From the NCBI GenBank assembly GCA_947179155.2, contig OX359267.1, positions 37,030,498 to 37,094,497 on the forward strand: a stretch of 64,000 nucleotides of DNA, given 5' to 3'. Source of the stretch: Hedera helix. Taxonomy: Eukaryota > Streptophyta > Magnoliopsida > Apiales > Araliaceae. The notes under the pieces were generated by a model that did no database searches, was not told where the DNA came from, and saw nothing but the letters and a program-made list of their open reading frames with translations. Below, piece after piece: positions 34,058-45,832 of this stretch. Within the stretch, counting starts at the first letter, position 1, and every line of letters starts with the position of its first letter. Position numbers and translations under genes: made by a program.

Positions 34058-35061
34058 TCTGTTTTAAATTAAATACTTAATTTTGACATATTTTGATTAA
34101 ATTATTTTTTTAATTAATAATTAATCATAAATAAAAATATTTTTAAAATTATAAAAGTTAGGGTTAGTAATATACTCTTTTTTTTGTTTATAATCTATTC
34201 GATTATCTACATTTTAGAAAAAATGGTAAAAAATTTAATTAAAAAAATAATTAATTTAATTTAAAAATAATAAAATTAAATATTTAATTTAATAGAGAGA
34301 GAGAGAGAGTATATGTGAAACTGAATGTACAACTGAATGTGCAACTAAGTTTCAACTCCATTAATTGAGATAGGAAATATAATATACATGATTTTTGTTA
34401 TTGACAATTGCATGTTGTGACTTGTTCCATTTTCTTGGTTGCTAGAGTACAGTGAATCTATGTCAATTTTTAATTTAAAAATATCTCGTTTTGATTTTAA
34501 AAAAATTAATAATAATCTTATAAATTAAAACGGATGTAATATATTTTTAGAAAATATTTTTTAGCACTTTATGGAAAAAGTTAAACAAGTTTTCAAATCT
34601 TTGAATGTTTACGTCTTTTAACTCCTAAAATTGCTTTTATACCCAGGAATTTACGTAAAAGGCGGGCATTCTTGTTATGTTCGCATAAATAACTTGGAAT
34701 CAGTCTACGCTTCGTAATTCATATATTAAATGGTATAGTTTATTAATCAAAGAGTGTTAACTATTAAAATGAATATAATCCATTTAGGAGAAATTGTTCT
34801 ATATACGACAAGGATTTCTAATTTAAGTTTTTACAAACCTCGGATATTTTAATCACCATTAACGAAAGGAACGGATACTTCAATTTTTTACGCATTTCGA
34901 TTCAATTTCAATATAAAGTTAACACGGTCATTTCACGTGGACATTATTTTGTCTTTATTTTTTTAATATTTGCGCATGTGGATCCTCTTTTTCTTCCAAA
35001 TTATGCATCTCTATATTATTATTATTATTATTTTATTTATTAGATGTTAAAACATGCAAGT
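33221..35061. other. AT-rich spacer, transposon debris, no gene
   Basis: The part 33300-33840 has TTGGGCTAA/TGGACC motifs like those in the LTR at 60000-60700 and is probably LTR debris. (TA)n lies at 33993-34053 and (GA)n at 34293-34308. ATTTTGATTTTAAAAAAATT-type fragments near 34060-34550 resemble Stowaway MITE interiors. Nothing coding is supportable. Confidence 0.5.
33993..34053. repeat. (TA)n microsatellite
   Basis: About 30 TA repeats. Confidence 0.95.
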
Positions 35062-35464
35062 TATATTTATTTATAAGAATTATAATACTAGAATTATAAT
35101 CTCAATATATGAGTTATAATCCTAATATTATATTTATTTGTAAAAATTATACTTAAAATAAAATTATTAATCTCAAAAATATCTTATTTGTTTTTTAAAT
35201 ATGGACTTGGAATTATTAGTCTATGAATTATAAAATGACTTAATAATCTTAAGATTATAATATTTTATTGGACATGGTATTAAATTATTCACCATATTAA
35301 ATCATTTTATAATTTATAGATTAACAGTCCCAAGTTTAAATTTAAAAATAAACAAGACAAAAATAAGATTAATAACCGTATCTCAAGTGTAATCATTATA
35401 AATAAATATAAACTTGATATTATAATTCATATTTTATTATTATAATTCTTGTAAATAAATATAG
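35062..35464. mobile_element. Foldback MITE, ~170-bp arms
   Basis: The left arm TATATTTATTTATAAGAATTATAAT... pairs with the right arm ...ATTATAATTCTTGTAAATAAATATA, and the similarity continues inward (ATTATTAATCT, GACTTGGAATTATTAGTC versus its partner around 35310-35345) for about 170 bp each side. The AT-rich composition makes exact ends and TSD uncertain. Fragments of the same family occur at 44676-44846 and 45484-45832. Confidence 0.6.
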
Positions 35465-35834
35465 TTATAAAATTAATTATATGTACATTAATTAAGATAA
35501 ACATATAATTAGATTATATTTTTTCTTCATTTTCCGTGTTTTGTTTAGGTTTCAAACATCGAGTGATAAGGTAAGGTAAGAAGCACTCTAAAAGAGGGAG
35601 TCAAAATAATTTGCCATAAAGGTCTACTACATGATTTTAGTGCAATATTTTGAAAATGGTGGAGTAGTTAATAATAAACTTTAATTTTTGAAATTTAATA
35701 TTAAGAAAGATTATTAAAAAAAAGTATGTCTAAATTTATGTTATTATAACATTTCATGAAGCAAAAAGATTGACAAAAAAAAAGTTCCACAATAAGAGTA
35801 TCAAATCATGAAGCCTGAGCTTGATGTATTTGAT

Positions 35835-36266
35835 TAGGGGTGTGCATTTTTTTCTATTTCTTCGGTTTTTTAGGTATATCGGATCGTTCTGAATTGATCG
35901 ATTCAGTAAAAAAAAGACCGATCCGATATCGGTTCGGTATACCGGTATCAATCGGTTAAGTATCGGTTTAGAGTTTTGAAGAATCGATATTAATCGGATC
36001 GTATCGATTTTTTATTTTTTTAATTATAATAATAATTATTATTATTATTAAATAATTAATAATAATAATGATAAAAATATCATTATTAATTATTTATTAA
36101 TAATAAAATAATAATAAACTAATAATAACCGATATTTATCTATACCGAATTGATTAATTAATTCAATATATTAATTCAACTAATATCGATTTCAATATTA
36201 AATTGTGTATACTTTCGAGGTCAATTCAATTTGATTAAATCTAATTTTAACCGATCGAACACCCTG
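35835..36266. mobile_element. hAT-like MITE
   Basis: Starts TAGGGGTGTGCA and ends GATCGAACACCCTG, the inverted terminal pattern of plant hAT MITEs. Subterminal CCGATATCGGTTCGGTA and CGATCC repeats flank an (AT)n-rich centre. No exact 8-bp TSD is visible. Confidence 0.6.
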
Positions 36267-37284
36267 TTACTGAGTACTTACCCAAGTGTAATCGCAGAGA
36301 CCTTAATTAATTCACAAATGGAAAATAGTGGAAAACCATCAAATGGCAAACCCATCAAAGGATTTGGTTAGCAGTTTTGACTATGCTGGCAAAATAAAAA
36401 TTAAATAGAGGGGAAAAAAAGTGGGACCAGCGAAGGTGTATATATTCTCAATGACTAAAATAGTACATGGTTTTAGGTTCAAAGCTACGATAATTTGGTG
36501 GGGCCACCTGAAAAACTCTTCCAGTATATATTAGTGGAGAATAATTAATTAACTTTGTTTAAAAGTCAAATTATTTTATCAAGTTTAAAGGAGTTGTTTT
36601 TGTGGTCATTTTAATAAGCGAGATACAATGGATGGAATAAGAAATAACTAATAAACCTCGTAGATAAATAAATGTGACTGGTAATAATCTTTTTGTAAAT
36701 CGGTTAAATAATAAAATATTTTATCTATTTATTTCACAAAAAAAATAACTTTTAAAATAAACTAAAGAGTATCAAATACGTTTTATTTTTATTTATAACG
36801 GACTTACATATAGAGCAACAGAAATTATTTCTCTATTTAAATTCTTAGATCCCACGTAACTATTTTTAAAATAAAATAATTTTTATAAACTATTTTAAAT
36901 TATATTTTTTTAATGTCAGTTTTAATTATTTTAAGTCTTTTGTGAATAAAAAAAATTCACGTCTAGAAAATGGAAAATAAAAAATAATAAAATAATAATA
37001 AAGAGGCAAGACCATAGGTAAAGAAGAAGCCAGGAATCAAAAACCAGGGATGGGTATCAGAAAAAGCTAGTGGTATTCATTCTTTCATTCAAACCGCGCA
37101 ACAGCCTGTCTTAGATTATCAGTCTCTCTCTTTATCTCTCCAACTATAAGTATCCCCTGCCACCATTGTTTTTATTACCTCAAAGCAACTCAAAATATAC
37201 TAAAATCTCTCATCAGATAGTTGGATCATATCAAATTTTCATCTGGGTAAACATATATATCTTTAACAAGTTAAATTAAGGAAG
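36267..37284 (+). promoter_or_regulatory. Upstream region of the ADH gene
   Basis: There is no reading frame. A pyrimidine patch (TCTCTCTCTTTATCTCTCC, 37122-37140) is followed by a TATA-like TATAAGTA at 37145-37152, about 133 bases before the ADH start codon, consistent with a core promoter and a leader of roughly 100 bases. I see no cluster of named anaerobic-response elements that I would call with confidence. Confidence 0.45.
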
Positions 37285-40200
37285 ATGTCAAGCACCGCCG
37301 GTCAGATCATTCGTTGTAAAGGTATCACTTTATTGTTCTGTTTTCTCAATTTATATATCTGCCCCAGTTGGTGATCTGTCTCACTTTGTTCAATTGATTG
37401 GTTTTAAGTTATTTTTCCTGCTTTTAAGTTCACATTTGTTAGCACTAATGTATTTTGTAAATCTGCACACAAGCACATAACCATAGAAGAGTATTAGGGC
37501 CTGTTCTGCCACAATTTATAAGTTGGTTGTACGGTACTTATAGGTTGTTTTTTATTATTCAAATGTGACTTATTTTTAACTTATAAATTGATTTATAAAT
37601 AATTTTTGAGAAACAACAGTGTCTTGCCCCTCAAAAAACGACTTATAAGACATTTTAAAAGAAGTAGTATGATCAAATGTAATGATTTTTTTGTTTTTAT
37701 TTTAATAGTGTTCATATTTTATTTTAATTTATAAGTTATTTTAGTCAAACATTTTCATACTTTAATTTAATTTCTGATTTATAAGTAATAATGCTAAACA
37801 ATTTTATTTATAAATTAGTATTTAAAATAATTAATAAAATTTTAACTTATAAGTCATTTGAAAGTAAGTCCTTCCGATCAGGCTAGGAACAAAGGTTTGT
37901 CTCATCTATCATGATATCATTAGTTGCTATGTCCTGCGATAAAAATATGTTAACTCTTTCTCTTGGGAGGACATTTGTGTCTTGTGGACAAATGTCACGA
38001 GAAGGGACACGTGTCAGCTTTATTTACTTATCATAATGTATATGGGACTTGCATACTTTTCTTCAACGTATCAGTATGTGTCTTGTGGACAAATGTCACG
38101 AGAAGGGACACGTGTCAGCTTTATTTACTTATCATAATGTATATGGGACTTGCATACTTTTCTTCAACGAATGTTCTAAAATTAGATATATAATTTAATT
38201 TTTAAAGTTAAAATATGACATTAAATTTTAAAATTAGTATAACTCAAAAAGGTTTAGGAAAGAAAAAATTGTGATTAATAGTTTTTGTTATAGGATATAC
38301 AATTATAATAATAGTATTAACTAAAATCAAATAAATTTACATTAATTTGAAGTTTAATATGTGGTTGTTTGACCTCAAAAGTCAAATTGTATCTCTAATT
38401 TTGAAACAGAGAGTAATTTCTAATTAAAAAAACTCCCTCATTACCAAATCCCAATTTAAATGGACCTGCTTCTACTTTGGGATGTCTCTAAATAAATTAA
38501 CTCATCCTATCCTAACCATTTGTTTCTCTATTACTCTACTTAGTAATTTTAATCTCTTCTCATAAAGTTGTAATTATGCTTCAAGTCAAACAAACTCACT
38601 TAAATTTACGTGTCCGTCAAATCAATTCACTAAGTTGTATCTTCCTCTTGGAAGAGTGACCGATTTAATGTTGGACCAATGGAGTACTCCTTATGCACAT
38701 TGTAGTAACAACATCATGTTATACTACTTGCTATTATAATGACTATTGTTTATCTGATAGTAACATTCTCCTAAATTGGCTTTTAAATTGAGTGCTAAGA
38801 TGGGGGAGAGGAAGAATTTGGTACTTCTGTTTGAGTATTTGGTTATGATTTCCTCTTGTTTAGGTTCAAATGCAAATAAATTCTTGCATTGTAAAAAAAT
38901 TTGTGTACTTTAATTTGTTTGTATCTTGGTGGTGCAGCTGCTGTGGCATGGGAAGCGGGGAAGCCTCTTGTGATTGAGGAAGTAGAGGTAGCCCCTCCAC
39001 AGAAAAATGAAGTTCGTATGAAAATCTTGTTTACTTCCCTTTGTCACACCGATATTTACTTCTGGGAAGCCAAGGTAAACCTTATCAGTTATCATTAAAG
39101 AATTATTAATATAGTTTTAGGAGATAAGACTCGTTGATTTGTAACTATGAATAATGACTAATAACACTAAGAATTACTCATTGATTATTTCTGCTGTGCA
39201 AATAATACTAATGACTCGTGTAACTATACTGAAATAGAAAATTGTTATATATTTCAATGTTTCAGGGTCAGAATCCTGTTTTTCCTCGTATTCTTGGTCA
39301 CGAAGCAGGAGGGTATGTTAATTTTGGCTTAAAGAAATGGTTATAATGCAATGTTCAGTTTTATATATTCCCTTAGTTCAAAAATATAAGATCAAATTGA
39401 GATTTTTCCAAATTCAAAGCTTATATATGCGATCAAATTGAGATTTTTCCAAATTCAAACTGATGTGATTCTTTTAACTTTTGAAAACAATAAATTTTGT
39501 TGTAGATATTATTTTTTAGATACTTTACAATTTTCATAATTGTATTGTTCAAAATTAAATTTATTTATATTAATTTTGAATTTAAAAATATCCCAAAATG
39601 ACATCAAAAAGTCAAAATTTGATCCTATATATTGGAATGGAGCAAGTATTTTTTTGGCCAAAGTTGAAATGGATCATATGTTTGGTCTGTTTATGTGCAT
39701 CGCCTTTGTGATGGTAAATATGTAGGATTGTGGAGAGTGTTGGAGAAGGCGTGACTGATCTAGCACCAGGTGATCATGTCCTCCCTGTCTTCACTGGGGA
39801 ATGCAAAGAATGTCCTCATTGCAAATCTGAAGAAAGTAACATGTGTGATCTCCTAAGGATCAACACTGACAGAGGAGTGATGCTAAATGATGGAAAATCT
39901 CGTTTCTCGATCAATGGCAAGCCCATTTTACATTTTGTTGGAACATCAACATTTAGCGAGTACACTGTGGTACATGTTGGATGTGTTGCCAAAATAAACC
40001 CTCTTGCTCCTCTTGACAAAGTCTGTGTCCTGAGCTGTGGAATTTCAACTGGTAAATATAAAAACATTACCTACTTGAATGTTAAACTTGAATCTCTACT
40101 ATGCTTTTATTTTATGCATCAAAATTATTTGTGGGTATTTGGCAACAGGACTTGGTTCCGCTTTGAACGTTGCGAAACCCAAAAAGGGCCAAACAGTCGC

Positions 40201-41418
40201 TGTCTTTGGATTGGGAGCAGTAGGCCTTGCTGTGAGTTCTTTCATTTTCATTTTAGTGCAACTATATGGTAATTTGTACTTCTTGCCAATTTTTTGGTTA
40301 GAATTTTTCATAAATATCCTTATTTTATGTGAGTAGGCTGCGGAAGGAGCCAGAATTTCTGGGGCTTCAAGGATTATTGGTGTTGATCTGAATGCAAACA
40401 GATTCGAGCAGGGTAAGTGATCCACTCACTAGTATAAAATTACTTATCCACTTCTTGATATATAATTTTTTGTCCTAATTAATTGTTAAAAAATGAGCAA
40501 CACTTGTAATTTAATTTGTTACACATGAGACATGGACCAGTTAAAAAAGACTCTGCATATTGATGGGATGATTTCATTTTGTATACAGCGAAGAATTTTG
40601 GCGTGACAGAGTTTGTGAACCCAAAAGACCATAAAAAACCAGTTCAAGAGGTTGGTTATAAAACCATCTGTTTTTACAGCCCTTCCTCTTAGTTTTCCTT
40701 ATTTGATCAATAGAGTTTTCTTCTGTATCATTGTTTAGGTGATTGCTGAGATGACAAATGGAGGAGTGGACAGAAGTATCGAGTGTACCGGGCACGTTGA
40801 TGCCATGATTTCAGCATTTGAAAGCGTACATGACGTATGTTTTTATACTGTCATTACTTTAATCTCCATAACTGTTCCGGTTTTATGTTTCCTCTTTGTT
40901 AGCACAGAAAACTCCTTTTCTTTTCATTTTCGTCCATTTTAAAACTCAGAAACAGTGTTAAGCTTCATTGCCATGGTTATTGCTAAGTGAATCTGTAATC
41001 TTTTCGACTTCTTTTATTTTTAAGTTGAACAAGACTATAATCTCAGGGCTGGGGTGTTGCTGTACTTGTGGGAGTTCCACATAAAGATGCCGTCTTTAAA
41101 ACTAATCCCATGAATCTATTGAACGAAAGGACTCTGAAGGGTACCTTCTTCGGAAACTACAAACCGCGTTCAGACCTCCCATCTGTTGTTGAAAAATACA
41201 TGAACAAGGTAAACTTTCTCGGATTCTTTTGCTTATGACAAATTTCTCATGCATATTAGCCTAAATGAAAAACTCCGTGGTGGTCTTATTGAATCTTACT
41301 TCAGGAACTTGAATTAGAGAAGTTCATCACCCATGAAGTCCCGTTTGCTGAGATCAACAAGGCCTTTGATTTAATGCTGAAAGGTGAAGGCCTTCGTTGC
41401 ATCATCCGGATGGAATGA
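37285..41418 (+). CDS. ADH1: Alcohol dehydrogenase, class P (ADH1-like), ten exons
   Basis: Zinc- and NAD-dependent cytosolic alcohol dehydrogenase, reducing acetaldehyde to ethanol under oxygen shortage. Exons: 37285-37321, 38938-39074, 39266-39312, 39726-40051, 40149-40231, 40337-40412, 40589-40650, 40739-40834, 41047-41208, 41305-41418; all introns are GT-AG and phases agree, giving 379 residues, the usual plant length. Catalytic zinc ligands Cys48 (SLCHTD), His70 (GHEAGG) and Cys178 (SCGISTG) are present, as are structural zinc ligands Cys100, 103, 106 and 114, the NAD motif GLGAVG (203-208) and Asp227. The start MSSTAGQIIRCK and end GEGLRCIIRME fit class P; the extra final residue of some homologues is absent. 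Introns 1 and 3 carry MITEs, and intron 1 a 93-bp tandem duplication. It appears fully functional. Confidence 0.96.
37497..37890. mobile_element. MITE-like insertion in ADH intron 1
   Basis: Begins GGGCCTGTTCTGCCAC and ends near CCTTCCGATCAGGCT, with many inward ACTTATAA/TTATAAGT motifs. The same type of sequence lies at 47185-47817, upstream of the PPR gene. The ends are only partly inverted and no TSD is certain. Confidence 0.45.
37976..38169 (+). repeat. Perfect 93-bp tandem duplication in ADH intron 1
   Basis: 37976-38068 and 38077-38169 are identical over 93 bp, with an 8-bp spacer (period 101). Each copy carries the 10-bp palindrome GACACGTGTC (38006-38015 and 38107-38116), which contains a CACGTG G-box. 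Confidence 0.95.
38173..38414. mobile_element. Stowaway-like MITE in ADH intron 1
   Basis: Contains AAAATTAGATATATAATTT and ends TTTGAAACAGAGAGTA. It is clearly homologous to 55460-55700 (shared TTAGATATACAATTT, TATGACTCA, GATTAATAATTTTT and CAAAAGTCAAATT blocks). Confidence 0.6.
39366..39648. mobile_element. Stowaway-like MITE in ADH intron 3
   Basis: Begins ATTCCCTTAGTTCAAAAATA and ends TATTGGAATGGAGCAAGTA, an imperfect inverted pair of the CTCCCTCCGTTCCAAAATA type. A 40-bp stretch (GATCAAATTGAGATTTTTCC) is duplicated near its left end. Confidence 0.6.
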
Positions 41419-42089
41419 TTTGATGACTCTGCGGGAGGCTCTTGTTTCCAGTATTTCTTTCAAAAAAATAAAAGATGTACAACTGTTCTTGTGCACAAAT
41501 TTTCTGGACCATGAAGTTTTCTCTTGTTTATGTTGTAATCTGGTGAATTCATGTACTGCCAATACTTTTGTTCAAATATTGTAAGAGTGCTTTGTTTAGG
41601 AATTTTGTTCATTTTATGTTGGTTTCGTTTGTTTAAGCTTCTCTGAATGAATGGATCTTCATGATAGATATGTTTGATGGTGATGCATGGTCCATACCCC
41701 ATCTATCAATGAGGTGCCTGCAGCGATAACTCCAGCTTCTACTTCATTTCTCATCTGTCTTGAGCTTTTATGTCTTTTGTGACTAGAGGGCATGATTTTG
41801 ACTTGTCGGGCTCAACAACACATTATAAGTTAAACGAATTGAGTCAAATCAATATTTAAAGAGTCTAAAATTTAATGTACGAATTTGGTCTCGAGTTTGA
41901 GTCATGTTAAACGTGCTGAATCTAATTAAGTTGGGTAGGCAAATTTTAAGCGTGGCTAGTTTAATTTTTTATTAAAAAATAAGTCAAATAATTAATTAAA
42001 TTACTAAACGAGCCATGTTTATTCAAATGGGGCCTAAATGAGCCAAAAAACACATTCTTTTTAACTCAATAATATATATATATATATAT
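41419..42089. other. ADH 3' region and transposon debris
   Basis: The first 200 bases are the T-rich ADH 3' untranslated region. From 41790 to 42060 there are GGGCTCAA, TTGGGTAGGC and GAGCC motifs of hAT-like debris without definable ends, then (TA)n at 42071-42089. No gene. Confidence 0.5.
41467..41472 (+). terminator. Candidate ADH polyadenylation signal
   Basis: AATAAA lies 49 bases after the ADH stop codon, in a T-rich context. Confidence 0.4.
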
Positions 42090-43574
42090 GGGAAATGATC
42101 CATAGCAAACGTTTGTTATGGACACTATTCCAGCAAATACATCTTAAACTATTAAAATAATAATTTTAATGGATGAGATGAATGTCACCCCCTATCTAAG
42201 ATAACGGGTAGAAAAAAAAAAAATTCTCAGTCAACCCGCTATCTTAGATGAGGGGTGGAGTGAAATTATTTTTTTCAAAAAAATCTTCCACCCGCTAACT
42301 TAGATGCCGAGTGGAGTGGAGTGAAAATTTCTTCTTTTTTTTTTAAACTAAGTTTTAAAAAAAAAATCCTCCACCCGTCAACTAAGATGACGGGTGGAAA
42401 AAAAAATTGATTTTTTTTTTTTTTGTTAAACTTAATTTTAAAATTTAAAAAAAAAAAAAAAAACAAACTCCACCCGTCAACTAAGATGACGGATGGAAAA
42501 AAAATTTCATTTTTGATTTTTTTTTCTTGTTAAACTTAGTTTTAAAAATTTTAAAAAAAAAAAAAAAAAAAACAAACTCCACCCGTCAACTAAGATGACG
42601 GGTGAAAATTTTTTTTGATTTTTTTTTTAAACTTAGTTTTTAAAATTTTAAAAAAAAATAAATAAATAAATTCCAACTCCACCCGTCAACTAAGATAACG
42701 GGTGGAAATTTTTTTTGATTTATGATTTTTTTTTTGTTAAACTTAGTTTTAAAAAAAAAAAAAAAAAAAAAATACTCCACCCGTCAACTAAGATAACGGG
42801 TGGAAAATTTTTTTGATTTTGATTTTTTTTTCTCTTAAACTTAGTTTTAAAAAAAAAAAAAAAAAAAACAAACAAATAAACTCCATCCGTCAACTAAGAT
42901 GACGGGTGAAAATTTTTTTTGATTTTGAATTTTTTGATTTTTATTAAACTTAGTTTTAAAAATAAATAAATAAACATACAAACTCCACCCGTCAACTAAG
43001 ATGACGGGTGGAAAAAAAATTGATTTTTTTTTTTTGTTAAACTTAGTATGAAAAAAAAAACAAACTACACCCGACAATTAAGATGACGGGTGGAAAATTA
43101 TTTTGATTTTGATTTTTTTTTTGTTAAACTTAGTTGTAAAAAAAAAAAAAAAAAATTCCACCCGTCAACTAAGATGACGAGTGAAATTTTTTTTTGATTT
43201 TGTTTTGTTTTTTAAACTTTTTTTTTTAAAACTTAGTTTCAAAAATCAAAAAAAATTTCCACCTGTCATCTTAGTTGACGGGTGGAGGATTTTTTTTATT
43301 TTTAATTTTTAAACTTAGTTTAAACAAAAAAAAAAAAAAAAAAATTTCACTCCACTCGGCATCTAAGTTAGCGGGTGGAGGATTTTTTTGAAAAAAAAAA
43401 TTCACTCTACCTGCTAACTAAGATATCGGGTGGACTATAAATTTATTTTTTTGTCCTACCCGTTATCTTAGATAGCGGGTGGAAATTATCTCATCCTTTA
43501 ACATTATTATTTTAACGGTTGAAGATGCATTTGCTGGAATAGTGTCCATAGCAAACGTTTGCTATGGATCATTC

Positions 43575-43576
<2 letters not shown>
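42090..43576. mobile_element. Long-TIR foldback element with an internal hairpin array
   Basis: The ends are GGGAAATGATCCATAGCAAA and, inverted, TTTGCTATGGATCATTCCC; similarity of the two arms continues inward for roughly 280 bp, including GCAAATGCATCTT-type sequence and three hairpins per arm. It is inserted in a (TA)n tract, which hides the TSD. The interior holds about 16 copies of a short perfect or near-perfect hairpin of the form CCACCCGTCA-loop-TGACGGGTGG, joined by poly-A and poly-T runs. The central nine copies (from 42371 to 43158) repeat with a period of about 83-109 bp. There is no reading frame. The superfamily is unclear; long TIRs suggest a Mutator-like or foldback origin. Confidence 0.8.
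42371..43200 (+). repeat. Tandem array of ~100-bp units, each with a 10-bp stem hairpin
   Basis: Hairpin starts are at about 42371, 42470, 42579, 42679, 42777, 42883, 42984, 43067 and 43158. The unit is: hairpin, then GATTTTTTTTTGTTAAACTTAG, then a poly-A run. Stem changes are partly paired (for example ATCCGTCA or GACGGATGG variants). Confidence 0.85.
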
Positions 43577-43610
<34 letters not shown>

Positions 43611-43993
43611 CTTTAAACATGATCAGAGTTTAGTTTAATAATGTTGATATAGTAATTAAATTGTGTTTTTATATTTAAAAATATTATTCTATTTTTTATT
43701 AAAAGAAATTTATTTTTACACATAAGATTTTTTATGGAGGAGACGGAGGGAGTGTAATTATGAATTTATTTGTGTATGGTTTTGTGAAGTATTCCTCTCA
43801 AACAAAAAAAAAATAAAAAAATAGCACGTTCAACGAATAAAAAATGATAAGTAATATTGCTGAGACTAAAGAGTTCTAAATGAGTAAATGCTTTTATTAG
43901 TAAGCCTCCACAGTTCATTGGTTAAAAACGAGAAACAGTAGTACAGTTACTAAAGTGATTAAGCATCCCCTAGCAGCAATCTACTATAATTAC
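43577..43993. other. Spacer with a Stowaway-like end
   Basis: After (TA)n (43577-43604) the stretch up to 43756 ends TTTTATGGAGGAGACGGAGGGAGTGTA, a Stowaway right terminus; its left end is not found. The remaining bases are unremarkable. Confidence 0.4.
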
Positions 43994-44413
43994 CAAGGTT
44001 TTCAGATTCGGACGAATTATCAAATCAAAAAAATATTAAGTGAATAAATTATTAATTTAATTAATACTCAAATCGTTATTAACTTAATAATATCATAAAT
44101 AAATAAAAAATATATTATTAATAATTAATAAAATTTTAAAATAACTAATTTTTTATATATTAAAATATAGTAAAATTAAGTTATAATATTATTAAAAATA
44201 TTTAATTTTAACAATAAAATTTTTTTTGTATGAAAAAAATATTAACAAATATTTTAAAACTGATTTATTGGGCCAATTCTACCAATTTTATCGGTTGAAC
44301 CAACTATTGAACCGATGGTCAATTGAGTTTTGACCGAATCGACTCAAAATCGATTTCTGGGTCAAATCGGACAGGAGTACTAACAGGTTCCGCACCCGAT
44401 TTTTAAAACCATG
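43994..44413. mobile_element. Non-autonomous hAT element (420 bp) with exact 8-bp TSD
   Basis: The left end CAAGGTTTTCAGATTCGGAC pairs imperfectly with the right end CCGATTTTTAAAACCATG. The flanks are ATAATTAC at 43986-43993 and ATAATTAC at 44414-44421, an exact 8-bp duplication as made by hAT transposases. Subterminal GGTTGAACC, GAACCGATGG and GACCGAATCGAC repeats occur. No coding capacity. Confidence 0.8.
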
Positions 44414-44487
44414 ATAATTACAAATGGATAAAATTTGATATTACGATTATTTTACAAAAAAGTTGAGGTTAATTTGAATAAGTTTAT

Positions 44488-44636
44488 GCACATAAACATT
44501 AAATACAATTTTTTACACAAATTTCATTTCAACTATTAAAAAGTGGGGTTTGGAATAAAAATTCGTGCAAGATGCCACTTTTTTAATAGTTGAGATGAGG
44601 TTTGTATAAAAGTTTGCGTTTGGTGTTTGTGTGTGT
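44488..44636. mobile_element. Small foldback MITE
   Basis: TTTCAACTATTAAAAAGTGG (44527-44546) pairs with CCACTTTTTTAATAGTTGAG (44575-44594), and the pairing continues outward over about 60 bp per arm. No definite TSD. Confidence 0.6.
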
Positions 44637-44675
44637 AGAGTTGTCCGATTAATTTTGTCTAAAATTTTTTAGTCA

Positions 44676-44846
44676 CAAATGGTAAGAATTATAATACCTA
44701 ATTAAAATTTTTATTAAATAGTTCTCATATTAAGCTATTTTATAATCTTTAGACCTAATAGTCTTAAATTCAAATTTAAAAGCAAATAAGATACTTGAGA
44801 TTAATAATCATATCCCAAGTATAATATTTGTAAACAAACATAGCCA
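44676..44846. mobile_element. Partial MITE of the 35062/45484 family
   Basis: Ends AAGTATAATATTTGTAAACAAACATAGCC, like the right end of the MITE at 45484-45832, and contains ACCTAATAGTCTTAAATTC like 35310-35345. Confidence 0.4.
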
Positions 44847-45483
44847 ATGTATCTTATTTATTAAAAAAACAGAAAAATTATATTTTTAAGATTTGTACAT
44901 TTATAAATACTTTTTTTTTAGAACCGAAAGAGTATTTTTGTACATGTAGAATTATACATGTAGTTAAAAATTTATATTAAATGTAATTTTGTTGTATGTG
45001 GAACAGTCCAGTACATGCTTTTATACAAAAAAGTAGTATACTTGTTGGCACGGCATTTATAAATTAATCTACTTTTGGGTCCCTCTATTGTCTTATTTTT
45101 TCTATAATTTTTACACATTACCATCATCAAGTGGTAACGTCAAGTTTTGGAGGAGTTAGGATTTCAAATGCAGGAAATATGACAAAATCACTCCGCATTG
45201 GACGCTACAAACTTCTAACAGAAGATCATACTTAATATACACATTCAATACAATTAGATATATACGTAAATTTCTTTGGTCAAAATTAAATATCAAATAA
45301 GTATACATGGTCCGAATATTCTCAACAAAAGACTATGAGCATTTGCTCCCATGGAGACAAATTTACTGTTTAATGCCCATATAACAAGTAAATAAGGAAG
45401 TCTTTTGCTCCATATTTTGATAAAGATAAATGAATAGAGAAAATATTATTTTGATTATCATAGGCTGGACGACTGCTATCTCT
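44847..45483. other. No gene recognised
   Basis: AT-rich. Nothing coding or repetitive was recognised. Confidence 0.5.
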
Positions 45484-45832
45484 TGGGTTATGTTTATTTG
45501 CAAAAAATATGATTGAGATTGTAGTATTTGTCTTAATTTAATACTACTTTGCACTATTTAATTATTTGACAAGGGATTATTAGTCCCTTAATGTAGGACT
45601 ATTAGTCCCACATAACCATTTAATAGCTTAAAATGTGTGAGATTATTAATCCTATATTTTTCATAAAATTATATAATCCCTTATAAATAGTTTTAGAAAT
45701 GATAAAAAATAGTTCATATGATTATTTTAGAGGACTATTAATCCCACATCACGGGATAAAATAGTCTGAGATAATGTTAAATTAATACAAATAGTCCAAT
45801 CTCAAGTATTTTTTTTAAAACAAACATAGCGT
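45484..45832. mobile_element. MITE truncating the SPT5 fragment
   Basis: The left end GGGTTATGTTTATTTGCAAA pairs with the right end TTTTTTAAAACAAACATAGC. Interior GGGATTATTAGTCCC and TTAATCCCACATCACGGGAT motifs occur. The right terminus coincides with the place where SPT5-like coding sequence stops. Confidence 0.6.

Noticed and set aside
40079..40336. 85-codon plus-strand ORF and other frames across ADH introns
   Set aside because: They are exon 5 plus retained intron sequence of the ADH gene, not separate genes.
42371..43200. Regularly spaced palindromic repeats that superficially resemble a CRISPR array
   Set aside because: Spacers are homopolymer-rich and similar to one another, the array lies inside long terminal inverted repeats, and the genome is a plant. 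It is a transposon-internal tandem repeat.
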